Below, piece after piece: positions 1-7,964 of a DNA stretch of 64,000 bases; positions within the stretch are counted from its first letter, which is position 1, and every line of letters starts with the position of its first letter. The notes beneath the pieces are model-generated. The model was not told where the DNA came from and did not search any database. It saw only the letters and a list, made by a program, of their open reading frames with translations. The translations under genes and the position numbers were made by a program. This DNA comes from Lachnospiraceae bacterium. Its GTDB lineage: Bacteria; Bacillota; Clostridia; Lachnospirales; Lachnospiraceae. The DNA lies in the NCBI GenBank assembly GCA_900199595.1, contig FZRB01000013.1, positions 49,471 to 113,470 on the forward strand. The letters run 5' to 3'.

Positions 1-343
1 AAACGATTTTTTCCTCTGTATGATCCTCATATTCTTCGAAGATTACCTCGTCCCCGATTTCCACATCCACATCACCAGCTACGCCAGCCACTTTAGCAGT
101 TCCTCTGTCAACCAGATGATATCCGGAGGTGCTGGCAAAAGGATTCTTCTTTGAAAGAGAATATTCATTGTAAGCATAATCAACTGACAGCCATCTCTCT
201 TCATTATTGAAGTTTTCAGCCCGGAGTCTGTATTCATCCCAGGTTTTTCCATCTGCTTTATTCAGATATGTTATCCTGCCGAGTACTCTGTAATTATCGC
301 CATCGGCCGTGATAATTTCGCCGATATTATACATATTTCCCAT
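1..343 (-). CDS. DUF4178 domain protein (3' end outside window)
   Basis: The reading frame starts at ATG 343-341 and runs off the window edge, so only about 114 residues are visible. The start touches the stop of the upstream speD-like gene with no gap, and its GGAGG ribosome site lies inside the last codons of that gene, which implies translational coupling. The visible protein is small-domain, beta-rich and soluble, with the pattern NIGEIITADGDNYRVLGRI followed by WDEYRL and a GDEVIFEEY tail, which I recognise as DUF4178. In the literature this domain recurs beside SpeD-like proteins, DUF350 and flotillin/PspA-type membrane-stress genes. Its biochemical role is unknown. Its partner genes further downstream cannot be seen. 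Confidence 0.7.
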   Translation of the reverse strand, partial: MGNMYNIGEIITADGDNYRVLGRITYLNKADGKTWDEYRLRAENFNNEERWLSVDYAYNEYSLSKKNPFASTSGYHLVDRGTAKVAGVAGDVDVEIGDEVIFEEYEDHTEEKIV

Positions 344-703
344 TTATTCCTCCGACTTATCCGATGTCCTTCCTATTACTCTTTCACACCTTCCGAGCTT
401 AACCTCAGATGCCTTGAAATAATCCTTCAGCATCCGGGTTATCCTATCGGTAACCGACTCTCCGCAGGAAAAAACATCCACTGCTGCATAGCCATATTCA
501 GGCCAAGTATGTATAGAAAAATGTGACGTAGTAATAACAGCAAAATAAGTGATTCCTATAGGTTCAAAGGTATGGACACATTCCTCCACTATCTCTGCAC
601 CAATATCAGAAACCACTTGTCCTGCTATCCTGCGTATAGCCTCTTCATTATTAAGGATTTCTTCGTCGCATCCATATAGATCTGCAAACAGCTGACTTGC
701 CAT
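344..703 (-). CDS. speD: SpeD-like pyruvoyl-dependent decarboxylase
   Basis: The 119-residue product matches the class 1b S-adenosylmethionine decarboxylase family, which self-cleaves to make a pyruvoyl cofactor for decarboxylation in polyamine synthesis. The core SHFSIHTWPE is at residues 60-69: Ser60 aligns with the pyruvoyl serine, His65 with the processing histidine and Cys80 (DVFSCG) with the catalytic cysteine. The residue before the serine is Thr59, where the family normally has Glu. I chose ATG 703 because GGAG lies 7 nt upstream and the predicted transcription start is near 726. A TTG start at 733 would precede it. Some SpeD homologues are reported to act on ornithine or arginine, so the substrate is uncertain. 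It is the first gene of an operon with the DUF4178 gene. Confidence 0.85.
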   Translation of the reverse strand: MASQLFADLYGCDEEILNNEEAIRRIAGQVVSDIGAEIVEECVHTFEPIGITYFAVITTSHFSIHTWPEYGYAAVDVFSCGESVTDRITRMLKDYFKASEVKLGRCERVIGRTSDKSEE

Positions 704-732
704 AATAAATCTCCAAATCATAAACTGCTTCA

Positions 733-761
733 AGTATACAGTAATAAAAAGTCAGTGTCAA
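733..761 (-). promoter_or_regulatory. sigma-A type promoter of speD-DUF4178 operon
   Basis: On the minus strand there is TTGACA, a 17-nt spacer and TATACT. This is nearly perfect consensus and places the transcript start about 20 nt before the speD start codon. Confidence 0.75.
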
Positions 762-835
762 AACTATAATCGAATTCATTTATTATAATTTATAGCATAG
801 TTCTGCCCGAGAAATTCTGTACCTGATCTATTCAG

Positions 836-864
836 GAAAAACGGGTGCGGAATAATCCGCACCC
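836..864 (-). terminator. intrinsic terminator of the LRR protein gene
   Basis: An 8-bp perfect stem GGGTGCGG / CCGCACCC with a 6-nt loop is followed on the minus strand by a GTTTTTCC tract. It lies about 50 nt after the stop of the gene at 913-4335. Confidence 0.85.
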
Positions 865-912
865 ATAACCCCACTTCGAACCAACTAAATGCTTCTTAAG
901 GAAATGCCTTTA

Positions 913-3900
913 CTACTTTGCATTCTTCTTGATGTACTTAGCCTTCTTAGGCTTTGACTTCTGAATCCACTTCTTGATGCTGTTAAACTTCTTCTTATCT
1001 GATACGTAGATATTAAACTTAGCCTTCTTCTTAATGTTCTTGAATGCAGTCTTGTTGATTGACTTAAGATTATTTCCATAGATATTTATTGTCTTAAGCT
1101 TGGTGCATCCGCTGAATGCTTTACTTCCAATAGCAGTTACTGTTGAAGGAATAGTAACTGTTGTCAACTTTGTATCACCTTCAAATGCGCTCGCTGCTAT
1201 AGATACTACAGTATACTTAGCATCCTTATATGTGATTGATTCAGGAATCTTTACTTTTGCAGCCTTCTTGGATGGTCCAACATACTGAACTGTTCCAGCT
1301 GTAGCTCCATTGGCTGCTGTAAGAACTTTGTAAACAGCCTTAGATGTAGTATCTAATATCTCATCTCCCACCTTAGGAACATCAGCCTGCTTAGCTGCCT
1401 CAACAGCAGCTGCCTTTTCAGCCTCAGCTTTCTTAGCTGCGTCTTCCGCTGCTTTTGCCGCCTCTTTCTTTGCATCTTCAATTGCCTTTGCCTTGTCTGC
1501 ATCAGCCTGTTTCTTAAGAGCATCTGTTGCCTGCTTAACCGCAGCCTGAATAGCCTCAGTCTTAGCCTTTTCATCTGCCTCTTTCACAATTGCAATTTTA
1601 ACTGCTTCAAGCGCATCACTCAACTTAGCAACTACATCATCATCTACATATTTTTTCTGATCTGCAGTAAGTGCATCATATGCTTTCTTTACTGATTCAA
1701 TAGCATCCTTATCAGCAGCCTTGATCTTGTCGCTGGAAGAAAGTGCATTTATCTTATCAACAACCTTCTTAGCCTCTTCTGCATTCTTCCCTGCTTCTTC
1801 TATAGCCTCATCAAGAGCAGCCTTAACTGCTTCGAGCTCTTCAAATACAGATGCATCTACAAGCTTCTTCTGTTCATCTGAAAGAGCCTCTGCAGCTTCT
1901 ACTGCTGCTTTTACTGCTGCTTCATCCTGAACAGATATTTTATTTGCATCAGGAAGCTCATCAACTAACTTAGTAACATTATCTGCCTTATCAATATCTG
2001 CCTGAATATCATCAGAATACTTAACTACATCATCTCCGGGATGGAACCAGAAACTAATATCAAAATCATCATAAGAATCACCGCTCTTTACCCAGTTACC
2101 ATTATTATCCTGATAATACCATTCTTCCATTCTATGGAAATCTGCATTAACTTCAATATCATCTGTAGCTTCTTCTGAAATATTAACTGTTATAACTCCA
2201 TTTTCATCCATTGAAACCGTTGCATCACTGGATCTGCCTCTAGGCTTCGAAGTAATCGTAACAGTTCTCTTATAATCATCCGAATCTTGATTCATAGTCA
2301 TGATATAGAAGGTTCTTCTGTCTTTATTATAATTTGTGTCACAACCTGCAAGAATATACTTCTCAGTTGCCATCTTGGTTCCAAATATAGCAGCGTTAGG
2401 TAAACCTGCATCAATAGAAATCATCGATTTATCATCGCCATTTGTATAAACTAAGCGATATTTACCGGTCTTATTAATATAGATATAGAATACATCATCT
2501 ATCTCATGATATATGTCCTTTTTATTTACATCATCCCAGGTAGTATATCCACCCATTTCTATAGTTGCTATACTTTCCGGTACCTTATCTCCCTTGTCAT
2601 CAACTATACTAAGCTTTCCTAAACTATCTTTTTTCAGCAATGTAATGCCATCACCATTTCTAAATCCAAGGGTAACTGATCGATTATAATAAATATCGGT
2701 TCCGGTATTCTTTTGGAAAGCATCAGGTTCCTGTTGAGGGTCTTTTGCATAATCTCTCCAGATATCATCTCCTGCATCTCGCCAATCTGAATCAGCAATC
2801 AGAAGTCCGTCATTCTCTCCCTCTAATCCAAATCTAAATTCATTAGTATTACCATCCTGTTGCGGTAATCTGACAAAGATTCCTTCCCAGAAATGATCAA
2901 CCATTGCTGCAGGAACAGTAAACTCTACAGAGCTAAAGTCCCAATCATTTATATCAGGAGTTTCTAATTCATCTATAAACGCTATAGAACCTCCAGTATA
3001 CCAATCACCTTTCTTTACATCATCTAATGCTATAATATAATATTTCTTACCCGGTTCATATTTAAGCCACTCATTTCTTGCACAGACTAAAGCCGCTTCA
3101 CTGGCAGTATTTGCAGAATAAATAGCAACCTCCGGTAATCCTATAAATATATCAACTGATAAATTATTATCTCCATCTTTATAATTTATTTTATAATCTC
3201 CACACTTATTAATCTTAAATTCAAATAATCCTGGAGCGTATGTCTTCAGATTGTCTTCATCATAGTACTGATTAGTAATCATTGCATCATCTTCTGCTAT
3301 AGGATTACCTTCCATATCAGTAATGGAAAGAGCATTTATATCTGAAACAGGTGTTATAGTATCATCCTTTACTACTGCAAGAGCAATTGTTCTTCCCTCT
3401 CTTGCACTGGATCCAAAACCAAAATCATAACGACCTACATCATCACTAAAATGAGGACCGTCATCCTGCCAGTCAGGATCTGAAATCAATAATCCTTCCT
3501 TCAGAGGATCAAAGAAGAACCTGTTTCCCATATTATTGCTGTTATTTTCTCCCCAGGTTATAGTGCCTTCACATACTACATCAAAGTAATCAAGGCAATC
3601 CGGCGCAATAGTTATCTTATATAAGCTGTCATCAACCTTTTCTAGTTTAACCTTATCACTATTATAGTCTTCTTCTTCATGTTTTTCTTCATTCCATACT
3701 ATTGCCTTAACAGAATCCAGAACACACGACTCTGCATCATCATTCATGAATTTAAAATAGTAAACACTCTCTTTATCAACAGGATGCCTTATAATTCTGC
3801 GATCCGTAGCCATCGTCTCCGAAGTAAATGTGCCGTCTGAATCATATACACCTATTTCCGGAAGGCCAACTCGAAGAACCGCATATTTATTATCAACAGA

Positions 3901-4335
3901 AATAATATAATCTCCTATCTGATCGATTTTAATTCTGAAGAAGCCTTCATCCGGTGTATATTTCTGTCTCTGTTCATCATCCCATCCTGTATAAGGTTCA
4001 AAAAAGACTTTGTCAGTTATATCTTCATTTGTATCAGCATTCTCAATTTTCACTTTAGATACATCAGCTGCCGCAAGCTTTTCATCTTTAGTATAACCTA
4101 TATACACTAAAGCCTCATCACGAATACTAAATCCAAAATCATTCGTATACCAGCCATCATCATCACTTTTAAAAGGATCACCTGTTTCTTCATTTCTTCC
4201 GGCTTCCCAGGCTAAAACAAGACCTGTATCCTCGGGAACACCCCCATAAGCCTTCGCACTTATCCCCGTGAAGAGGCTCATTATCATAGCCAGCGCAAGT
4301 GCTAGTGCCCAGCTACGTTTTTTAACTATTTTCAT
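913..4335 (-). CDS. large secreted protein with repeat modules, coiled coil and C-terminal LRR_5 domain
   Basis: The 1140-residue protein has a signal peptide (basic start, hydrophobic residues about 9-24, AKA cleavage near 29). Residues 30 to about 760 hold three related modules of about 200 residues. Each contains a GLL(I/V)-DxDW-like opening, a beta-rich centre and a closing GLP(E/N)xxxY/F element at a similar place. Next come two helical segments containing DALTADQKKYVD-like and ALSDEQKKLVD-like motifs and an Ala/Lys/Glu-rich coiled coil to about residue 985. The last 150 residues carry BspA-type leucine-rich repeats (VTIPSTVTAIGSKAFSGC) and a lysine-rich tail. There is no LPXTG motif, so attachment would be non-covalent or via the basic tail. 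AAAGGAGG precedes the ATG. Likely a surface adhesin or binding protein; the ligand is unknown. Confidence 0.8.
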   Translation of the reverse strand: MKIVKKRSWALALALAMIMSLFTGISAKAYGGVPEDTGLVLAWEAGRNEETGDPFKSDDDGWYTNDFGFSIRDEALVYIGYTKDEKLAAADVSKVKIENADTNEDITDKVFFEPYTGWDDEQRQKYTPDEGFFRIKIDQIGDYIISVDNKYAVLRVGLPEIGVYDSDGTFTSETMATDRRIIRHPVDKESVYYFKFMNDDAESCVLDSVKAIVWNEEKHEEEDYNSDKVKLEKVDDSLYKITIAPDCLDYFDVVCEGTITWGENNSNNMGNRFFFDPLKEGLLISDPDWQDDGPHFSDDVGRYDFGFGSSAREGRTIALAVVKDDTITPVSDINALSITDMEGNPIAEDDAMITNQYYDEDNLKTYAPGLFEFKINKCGDYKINYKDGDNNLSVDIFIGLPEVAIYSANTASEAALVCARNEWLKYEPGKKYYIIALDDVKKGDWYTGGSIAFIDELETPDINDWDFSSVEFTVPAAMVDHFWEGIFVRLPQQDGNTNEFRFGLEGENDGLLIADSDWRDAGDDIWRDYAKDPQQEPDAFQKNTGTDIYYNRSVTLGFRNGDGITLLKKDSLGKLSIVDDKGDKVPESIATIEMGGYTTWDDVNKKDIYHEIDDVFYIYINKTGKYRLVYTNGDDKSMISIDAGLPNAAIFGTKMATEKYILAGCDTNYNKDRRTFYIMTMNQDSDDYKRTVTITSKPRGRSSDATVSMDENGVITVNISEEATDDIEVNADFHRMEEWYYQDNNGNWVKSGDSYDDFDISFWFHPGDDVVKYSDDIQADIDKADNVTKLVDELPDANKISVQDEAAVKAAVEAAEALSDEQKKLVDASVFEELEAVKAALDEAIEEAGKNAEEAKKVVDKINALSSSDKIKAADKDAIESVKKAYDALTADQKKYVDDDVVAKLSDALEAVKIAIVKEADEKAKTEAIQAAVKQATDALKKQADADKAKAIEDAKKEAAKAAEDAAKKAEAEKAAAVEAAKQADVPKVGDEILDTTSKAVYKVLTAANGATAGTVQYVGPSKKAAKVKIPESITYKDAKYTVVSIAASAFEGDTKLTTVTIPSTVTAIGSKAFSGCTKLKTINIYGNNLKSINKTAFKNIKKKAKFNIYVSDKKKFNSIKKWIQKSKPKKAKYIKKNAK

Positions 4336-4455
4336 TTGCTATCCTCCTTTGATTACACAGTTACATTACATTGCTACATTCTCCATTTTGTTCATTTTGT
4401 ATTCCTTATTTCTTCCCCTCAAAGAATAACAAAATTCTTACAAAAATATAAAAAT

Positions 4456-4484
4456 ATTGTACTATGAATAAATATGTTTTTCAA
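4456..4484 (-). promoter_or_regulatory. promoter of the LRR protein gene
   Basis: The minus strand reads TTGAAA, 17 nt, TACAAT, about 120 nt upstream of the start codon. The rest of the 283-bp gap holds AT-rich sequence and the terminator of the preceding gene. Confidence 0.65.
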
Positions 4485-4550
4485 TCGCAATGTGGTGAAA
4501 TTGACAAAAATGACAATGACATTTTCTTGTCAATTCTTTTATATGTTTTC

Positions 4551-4584
4551 CATAAAAGAAATAGCCCGGTGCATTGCACCGAGC
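4551..4584 (-). terminator. terminator after the toxin-like membrane protein gene
   Basis: A near-perfect palindrome (CGGTGCA / TGCACCG with flanking GC pairs, 4564-4584) is followed on the minus strand by TATTTCTTTTAT. It sits 35 nt past the stop at 4619. Confidence 0.6.
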
Positions 4585-4618
4585 TTATCTTCGAATATAA
4601 TACTACTGTCTTACTGTC

Positions 4619-5284
4619 TTACTGTCTGTTATAGTATTTGATTCCGTCTGAAGGATTAAAGTAGGTTCTTATATATCCATCAGTTGAAACCACTACGAAT
4701 TCATTTGTTTTTTCAACATAGTATACGTCATCGCCATCTTCTTTTTCTGTTTTATGAAGCGCTTCAGGATTATTTACTACGTCAGAGGCTGCATCTTCAT
4801 AGCTTTCCGGAGAGTCAAAACCCATTTCACGTCCATGTTTATCATAATGGCTGTTCAGAAGTTTGTTACTTCTGAATTCATATTCCGGTTCTTCAGGATC
4901 TTCCGAATCCACTGTTTCTGCTTGCTCTTGAGCTGTTGTTTCATCCTTTTGCTCAGATGATTCGTTCTGCAATTCCTGAGATGTGTTATCCTGGAACTCT
5001 GATGATGTCTGTTCCTGAAACTGATCATTATTATCTGCAGCTTCTTCATGATCATCTGTTTCTTCTGCTGTAGCAACCTGGAGCTGATTTGAGCTTTCCG
5101 TCGTAACCACCTGAAGCTGATCTGAGCTTTCTGTCGTAACCACCTGAAGCTGATCTGAGCTTTCTGTCGTAACCACCTGAAGCTGATCTGATGAATCGTC
5201 CTTCGGGAGAATCACAAAAAATAATATCAGCATAACAACCAGCACAGCGGCAGCAATTACTATATATCTTTTCTTATCATTCAT
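4619..5284 (-). CDS. membrane-anchored protein with tandem linker repeat and toxin-like C-terminal domain
   Basis: The 221-residue product has one N-terminal transmembrane segment (residues about 8-26). A linker follows with four tandem 11-residue repeats SSDQLQVVTTE (residues 31-74) and a Gln/Glu/Ser-rich acidic stretch to about 135. The C-terminal 80 residues form a separate domain: NSHYDKHGREMGFDSPE, then EDGDDVYYVEKTNEFVVVS and DGYIRTYFNP. That pattern (His-x3-His-Gly, TNEFVVV, IRTYF) resembles nuclease domains of the barnase/EndoU/colicin/RelE fold found at the ends of polymorphic toxins. The resemblance is from memory only. No signal peptidase site, transport module or immunity-like partner is visible nearby. 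It could instead be a non-toxic relative of that domain. Confidence 0.6.
   Translation of the reverse strand: MNDKKRYIVIAAAVLVVMLILFFVILPKDDSSDQLQVVTTESSDQLQVVTTESSDQLQVVTTESSNQLQVATAEETDDHEEAADNNDQFQEQTSSEFQDNTSQELQNESSEQKDETTAQEQAETVDSEDPEEPEYEFRSNKLLNSHYDKHGREMGFDSPESYEDAASDVVNNPEALHKTEKEDGDDVYYVEKTNEFVVVSTDGYIRTYFNPSDGIKYYNRQ
5063..5194 (-). repeat. four tandem 33-bp in-frame repeats
   Basis: Four head-to-tail 33-bp units encode SSDQLQVVTTE within the gene at 4619-5284. The two inner copies are nearly identical in DNA. The unit length keeps the frame, so copy number could vary by slippage and change linker length. Confidence 0.9.
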
Positions 5285-5316
5285 AAGCCTTTTCCTTCTT
5301 AAGATAGTCTGCTGAT

Positions 5317-6162
5317 TCAGAAATCCGGATGTTCTCCTGAATATCCGAATTCAGGCAGACATGAGAGATATGATATATCCACTTTTGCTATCTCAAATCC
5401 AAATATATTCAGATTTTCTTTCATCCTGTCAACTGATGATGCCTTAGGTATAACAGGTATGCCACGCTGAACAAGATACTTAAGAAGAAGCTGTGCATTG
5501 CTTACTCCATACTTAGAAGCAATCTTTGTTATTCTTTCATCCTTCAAAACTCTTGCTCTTCCCAGTGGACTCCACGCCTGAGGAAGTATCCCCTCTTTAC
5601 CAAGGTAAGAAAGAGTATATTCCTGCATATAACCAACATGAAGCTCCAGCTGATCCACCATAGGTCGGATCTTTGCACTGTCAAGAAGAGGCATTAAATG
5701 ATGTGGAAGAAAATTCGAAACACCTATGGCTTTTATCCTTCCTTCTTCATATAGAGTCTCCATAACCTTCCATGCTTCAGAAACCTTTGTGAACCAATCA
5801 GGATCTTCCGGATCCTCTTTTGGCCAGTGAATCAGAAACATATCCAGATAATCTGTTTTTAGCTTACTGCATGACTCCTCAAAAGATTTTAAGGTCCATT
5901 CCTTTCCGAGATCTGAAGGCCATACCTTACTGCAAAGAAATATATCACTTCTTGATATTCCGTACTCTTCCAGAGCCTCGCCGATTTCTTCTTCATTATT
6001 ATAAAACTTAGCCGTGTCTATATACCTGTAGCCTGTATCAAGAGCATCCTTTATGGTCTGTTTACCATGTGTATCCGTAGCAAGAAATGAACCAAAGCCT
6101 ACAGCAGGTATCTCAATTCCATTCTCCAATTTAAAACTATAATCTTTTCCCCTGTTAATCAT
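5317..6162 (-). CDS. aldo/keto reductase
   Basis: The 281-residue TIM-barrel oxidoreductase reduces carbonyls with NADPH. The family tetrad is visible: Asp and Tyr in DTAKFYNNEEEIG, Lys in LCSKVWP and His in LIHWP. Family signatures GIEIPAVGFGS near the start and IPKASSVDRMKEN near the C terminus, which holds the NADP phosphate-binding region, are present. I chose ATG 6162 because AAAGGAG lies 7 nt upstream; an upstream in-frame TTG at 6192 lacks a site. The gene follows a small cysteine-rich reading frame whose stop abuts this ribosome site. The substrate cannot be inferred from sequence. The closest general resemblance is to the 2,5-diketogluconate reductase-like AKR5 group. Confidence 0.9.
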   Translation of the reverse strand: MINRGKDYSFKLENGIEIPAVGFGSFLATDTHGKQTIKDALDTGYRYIDTAKFYNNEEEIGEALEEYGISRSDIFLCSKVWPSDLGKEWTLKSFEESCSKLKTDYLDMFLIHWPKEDPEDPDWFTKVSEAWKVMETLYEEGRIKAIGVSNFLPHHLMPLLDSAKIRPMVDQLELHVGYMQEYTLSYLGKEGILPQAWSPLGRARVLKDERITKIASKYGVSNAQLLLKYLVQRGIPVIPKASSVDRMKENLNIFGFEIAKVDISYLSCLPEFGYSGEHPDF

Positions 6163-6176
6163 AAATAAACTCCTTT

Positions 6177-6290
6177 TTAATTCATAACACAAGCATCAAC
6201 ACAAGCACGCCCATGGATGCACCTTCGGTAACAAGTGGAATCATTGCAGCATATGACCATCAGTGTCTGACCTATAACAATTTGTCTCAT
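6177..6290 (-). CDS. possible small cysteine-rich peptide (37 aa)
   Basis: A 37-codon frame starts at ATG 6290 with GGAGA 9 nt upstream. It encodes six cysteines, including an adjacent Cys pair, in MVICCNDSTCYRRCIHGRAC. Its TAA overlaps the AAAGGAG of the aldo/keto reductase gene, so the two could be translationally coupled. It does not match the SCIFF peptide motif and no maturase is adjacent. It may be chance, a redox- or metal-responsive leader, or a real microprotein. Confidence 0.3.
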   Translation of the reverse strand: MRQIVIGQTLMVICCNDSTCYRRCIHGRACVDACVMN

Positions 6291-6320
6291 TTATCACCAT
6301 CTCCGTTTCTTAATAAACCA

Positions 6321-7919
6321 TTAGAAAACCGATAGATTATTCTGAATGAGCATTGAGTATTCCTTACCAACTCCCTCTCCTGTATTTGGACCAACTGTAA
6401 CACATACCACTGCATCGATAATAAATAATATAACTAATACGGTACAGATAATAATTGATTTTTTTCTTCCAAACTTCAGCATCAGATTCTTAATAAGCGG
6501 TCCGAGTATGTATATTCCAAGGAACCCACCAATAGCAAATGCGATAAGACCTGCAAGACAAACTCTTCCGTTCAGATTTATCTTCATTTTATGATAATCC
6601 CAGTATGACATATTCTGGAAAAACTCCAGGACAAAGCTTGTGGTATATTCAAGAATGCCGCAGAGAACCATAGTTGAAATAAACAGTTTGGGTTTATTGT
6701 TCTTAAACCTGTTCAGAAGTGCAATTATAAATACTCCTCCGGCACCATATATAGGAAGCCATGGTCCATACATAAATCCTCTGTTATGAAAAGCGTGATC
6801 CTTTACAATATGAAGACCAACCTCCCATGCCCAGCCAACAAAACAGAAAATAAAGAACATAGCAATAAAATCTGTGATTGCATATTTATCAGCCTCATCA
6901 AAGTCTGAATTTCTTATCTGAAAATTAGGCAGTTTATATACCGGAGTGATATCCTCTGCCTTTTCGCCTGCTTTAATTCTGTCCGTATATGCAGCTTTAT
7001 CAAATTCATCTTCTATAAATTTACTTCTATCAATATCCGTTCTCTGTCTGAGAGTAAAATACATATCTGTAATAGCCGTATAATATACCGGAAGACCGAT
7101 AAAAAGATCTCCAAAAGGTATTATCGAGACGATTACAAGATATATATATGACAATTCAGTTAAAAACATTTTCATTTTATAACCTTTTGTCATTTCTTTT
7201 GAAAGATTTCTTGCTTCTTTCCAGCCAAGATCCGGTTTCTCCGCCAGCAGATAAGGAACAAAATAGTATTGATAGTATTTGATGACGCCACCAATCAGGG
7301 TAAGCCACCACAAGAAGGATACTATCAGATATATACTCATCACTCCGACAATATGAAGAAATTTTTTGTTTCCAAATGGAGCAAATATTCGACGAATCTG
7401 CACATTTTTCTGACATCTGTTTTCCATAAGAGCTCTGGCAACTCCAACAGAAAGTGTCTTCTTAAGGAAAGAACCGACGCCTTTATAAATCACCACAAAA
7501 AGCATTAATAACGCAAAGACTTCACCGATATTTCTTGACATGTAAGCGTCATTTTTTGAAAAAAGATTGAGAAGCCAGCTATAAGATGTTAATGTACTCC
7601 AGATAATACTTATAACAATCTCTTCCCTTACAAATTTAGGCATAGCCTGTAATAGTCTGGTGTTTCTGACATATTCAAGAATATTAATAATATCCTCCTT
7701 ATTTACAGCGCCTCTTCCAATCTTCATATCAATTTCATTTATCTCTGAATAAGCATTTGTTCTTATGATTCCTATAAACGAAAAAATAAAAACTATCAGA
7801 ACAAGAACCAGATAAGCATTAATTCCCTTAGTAAATACAGTTCTCCTAACTCTTCTTCTTATGTCTAAAACACTCCACTTAAGGCTGTCTTCACTTTTAA
7901 TGCCATTATAATTATCCAA
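6321..7919 (-). CDS. membrane protein: DUF975-like N-terminal half fused to ABC-transporter type IV (CmpB-like) domain
   Basis: The 532-residue integral membrane protein has two recognisable parts. Residues 1 to about 300 look like DUF975: a basic RRRVRRTVF start, several transmembrane helices, and the pattern EARNLSKEMTKGYKMKMFLTE before another helix. Residues about 345-515 match the putative ABC-transporter type IV family: FIAMFFIFCFVGWAWEV, GFMYGPWLPIYGAGG, and three further helices. The start is a TTG at 7919 because GGAGG lies 8 nt upstream, the ATG just before it is out of frame, and the next in-frame ATG would remove the first helix. No ATPase partner is adjacent, so transport activity is unproven. 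Confidence 0.75.
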   Translation of the reverse strand: MDNYNGIKSEDSLKWSVLDIRRRVRRTVFTKGINAYLVLVLIVFIFSFIGIIRTNAYSEINEIDMKIGRGAVNKEDIINILEYVRNTRLLQAMPKFVREEIVISIIWSTLTSYSWLLNLFSKNDAYMSRNIGEVFALLMLFVVIYKGVGSFLKKTLSVGVARALMENRCQKNVQIRRIFAPFGNKKFLHIVGVMSIYLIVSFLWWLTLIGGVIKYYQYYFVPYLLAEKPDLGWKEARNLSKEMTKGYKMKMFLTELSYIYLVIVSIIPFGDLFIGLPVYYTAITDMYFTLRQRTDIDRSKFIEDEFDKAAYTDRIKAGEKAEDITPVYKLPNFQIRNSDFDEADKYAITDFIAMFFIFCFVGWAWEVGLHIVKDHAFHNRGFMYGPWLPIYGAGGVFIIALLNRFKNNKPKLFISTMVLCGILEYTTSFVLEFFQNMSYWDYHKMKINLNGRVCLAGLIAFAIGGFLGIYILGPLIKNLMLKFGRKKSIIICTVLVILFIIDAVVCVTVGPNTGEGVGKEYSMLIQNNLSVF

Positions 7920-7964
7920 TCATTTGTCCTCCAACATCTTGATAATAATTTTATAAACGTCATG

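Noticed and set aside
1353..1574. Arg/Leu-rich minus-strand frame inside the LRR protein gene
   Set aside because: It is a frame-shifted shadow of the Ala/Lys coiled coil with no ribosome site.
6177..6290. SCIFF ribosomal peptide
   Set aside because: Six cysteines occur, but spacing and flanking residues do not match and no radical SAM maturase is adjacent.
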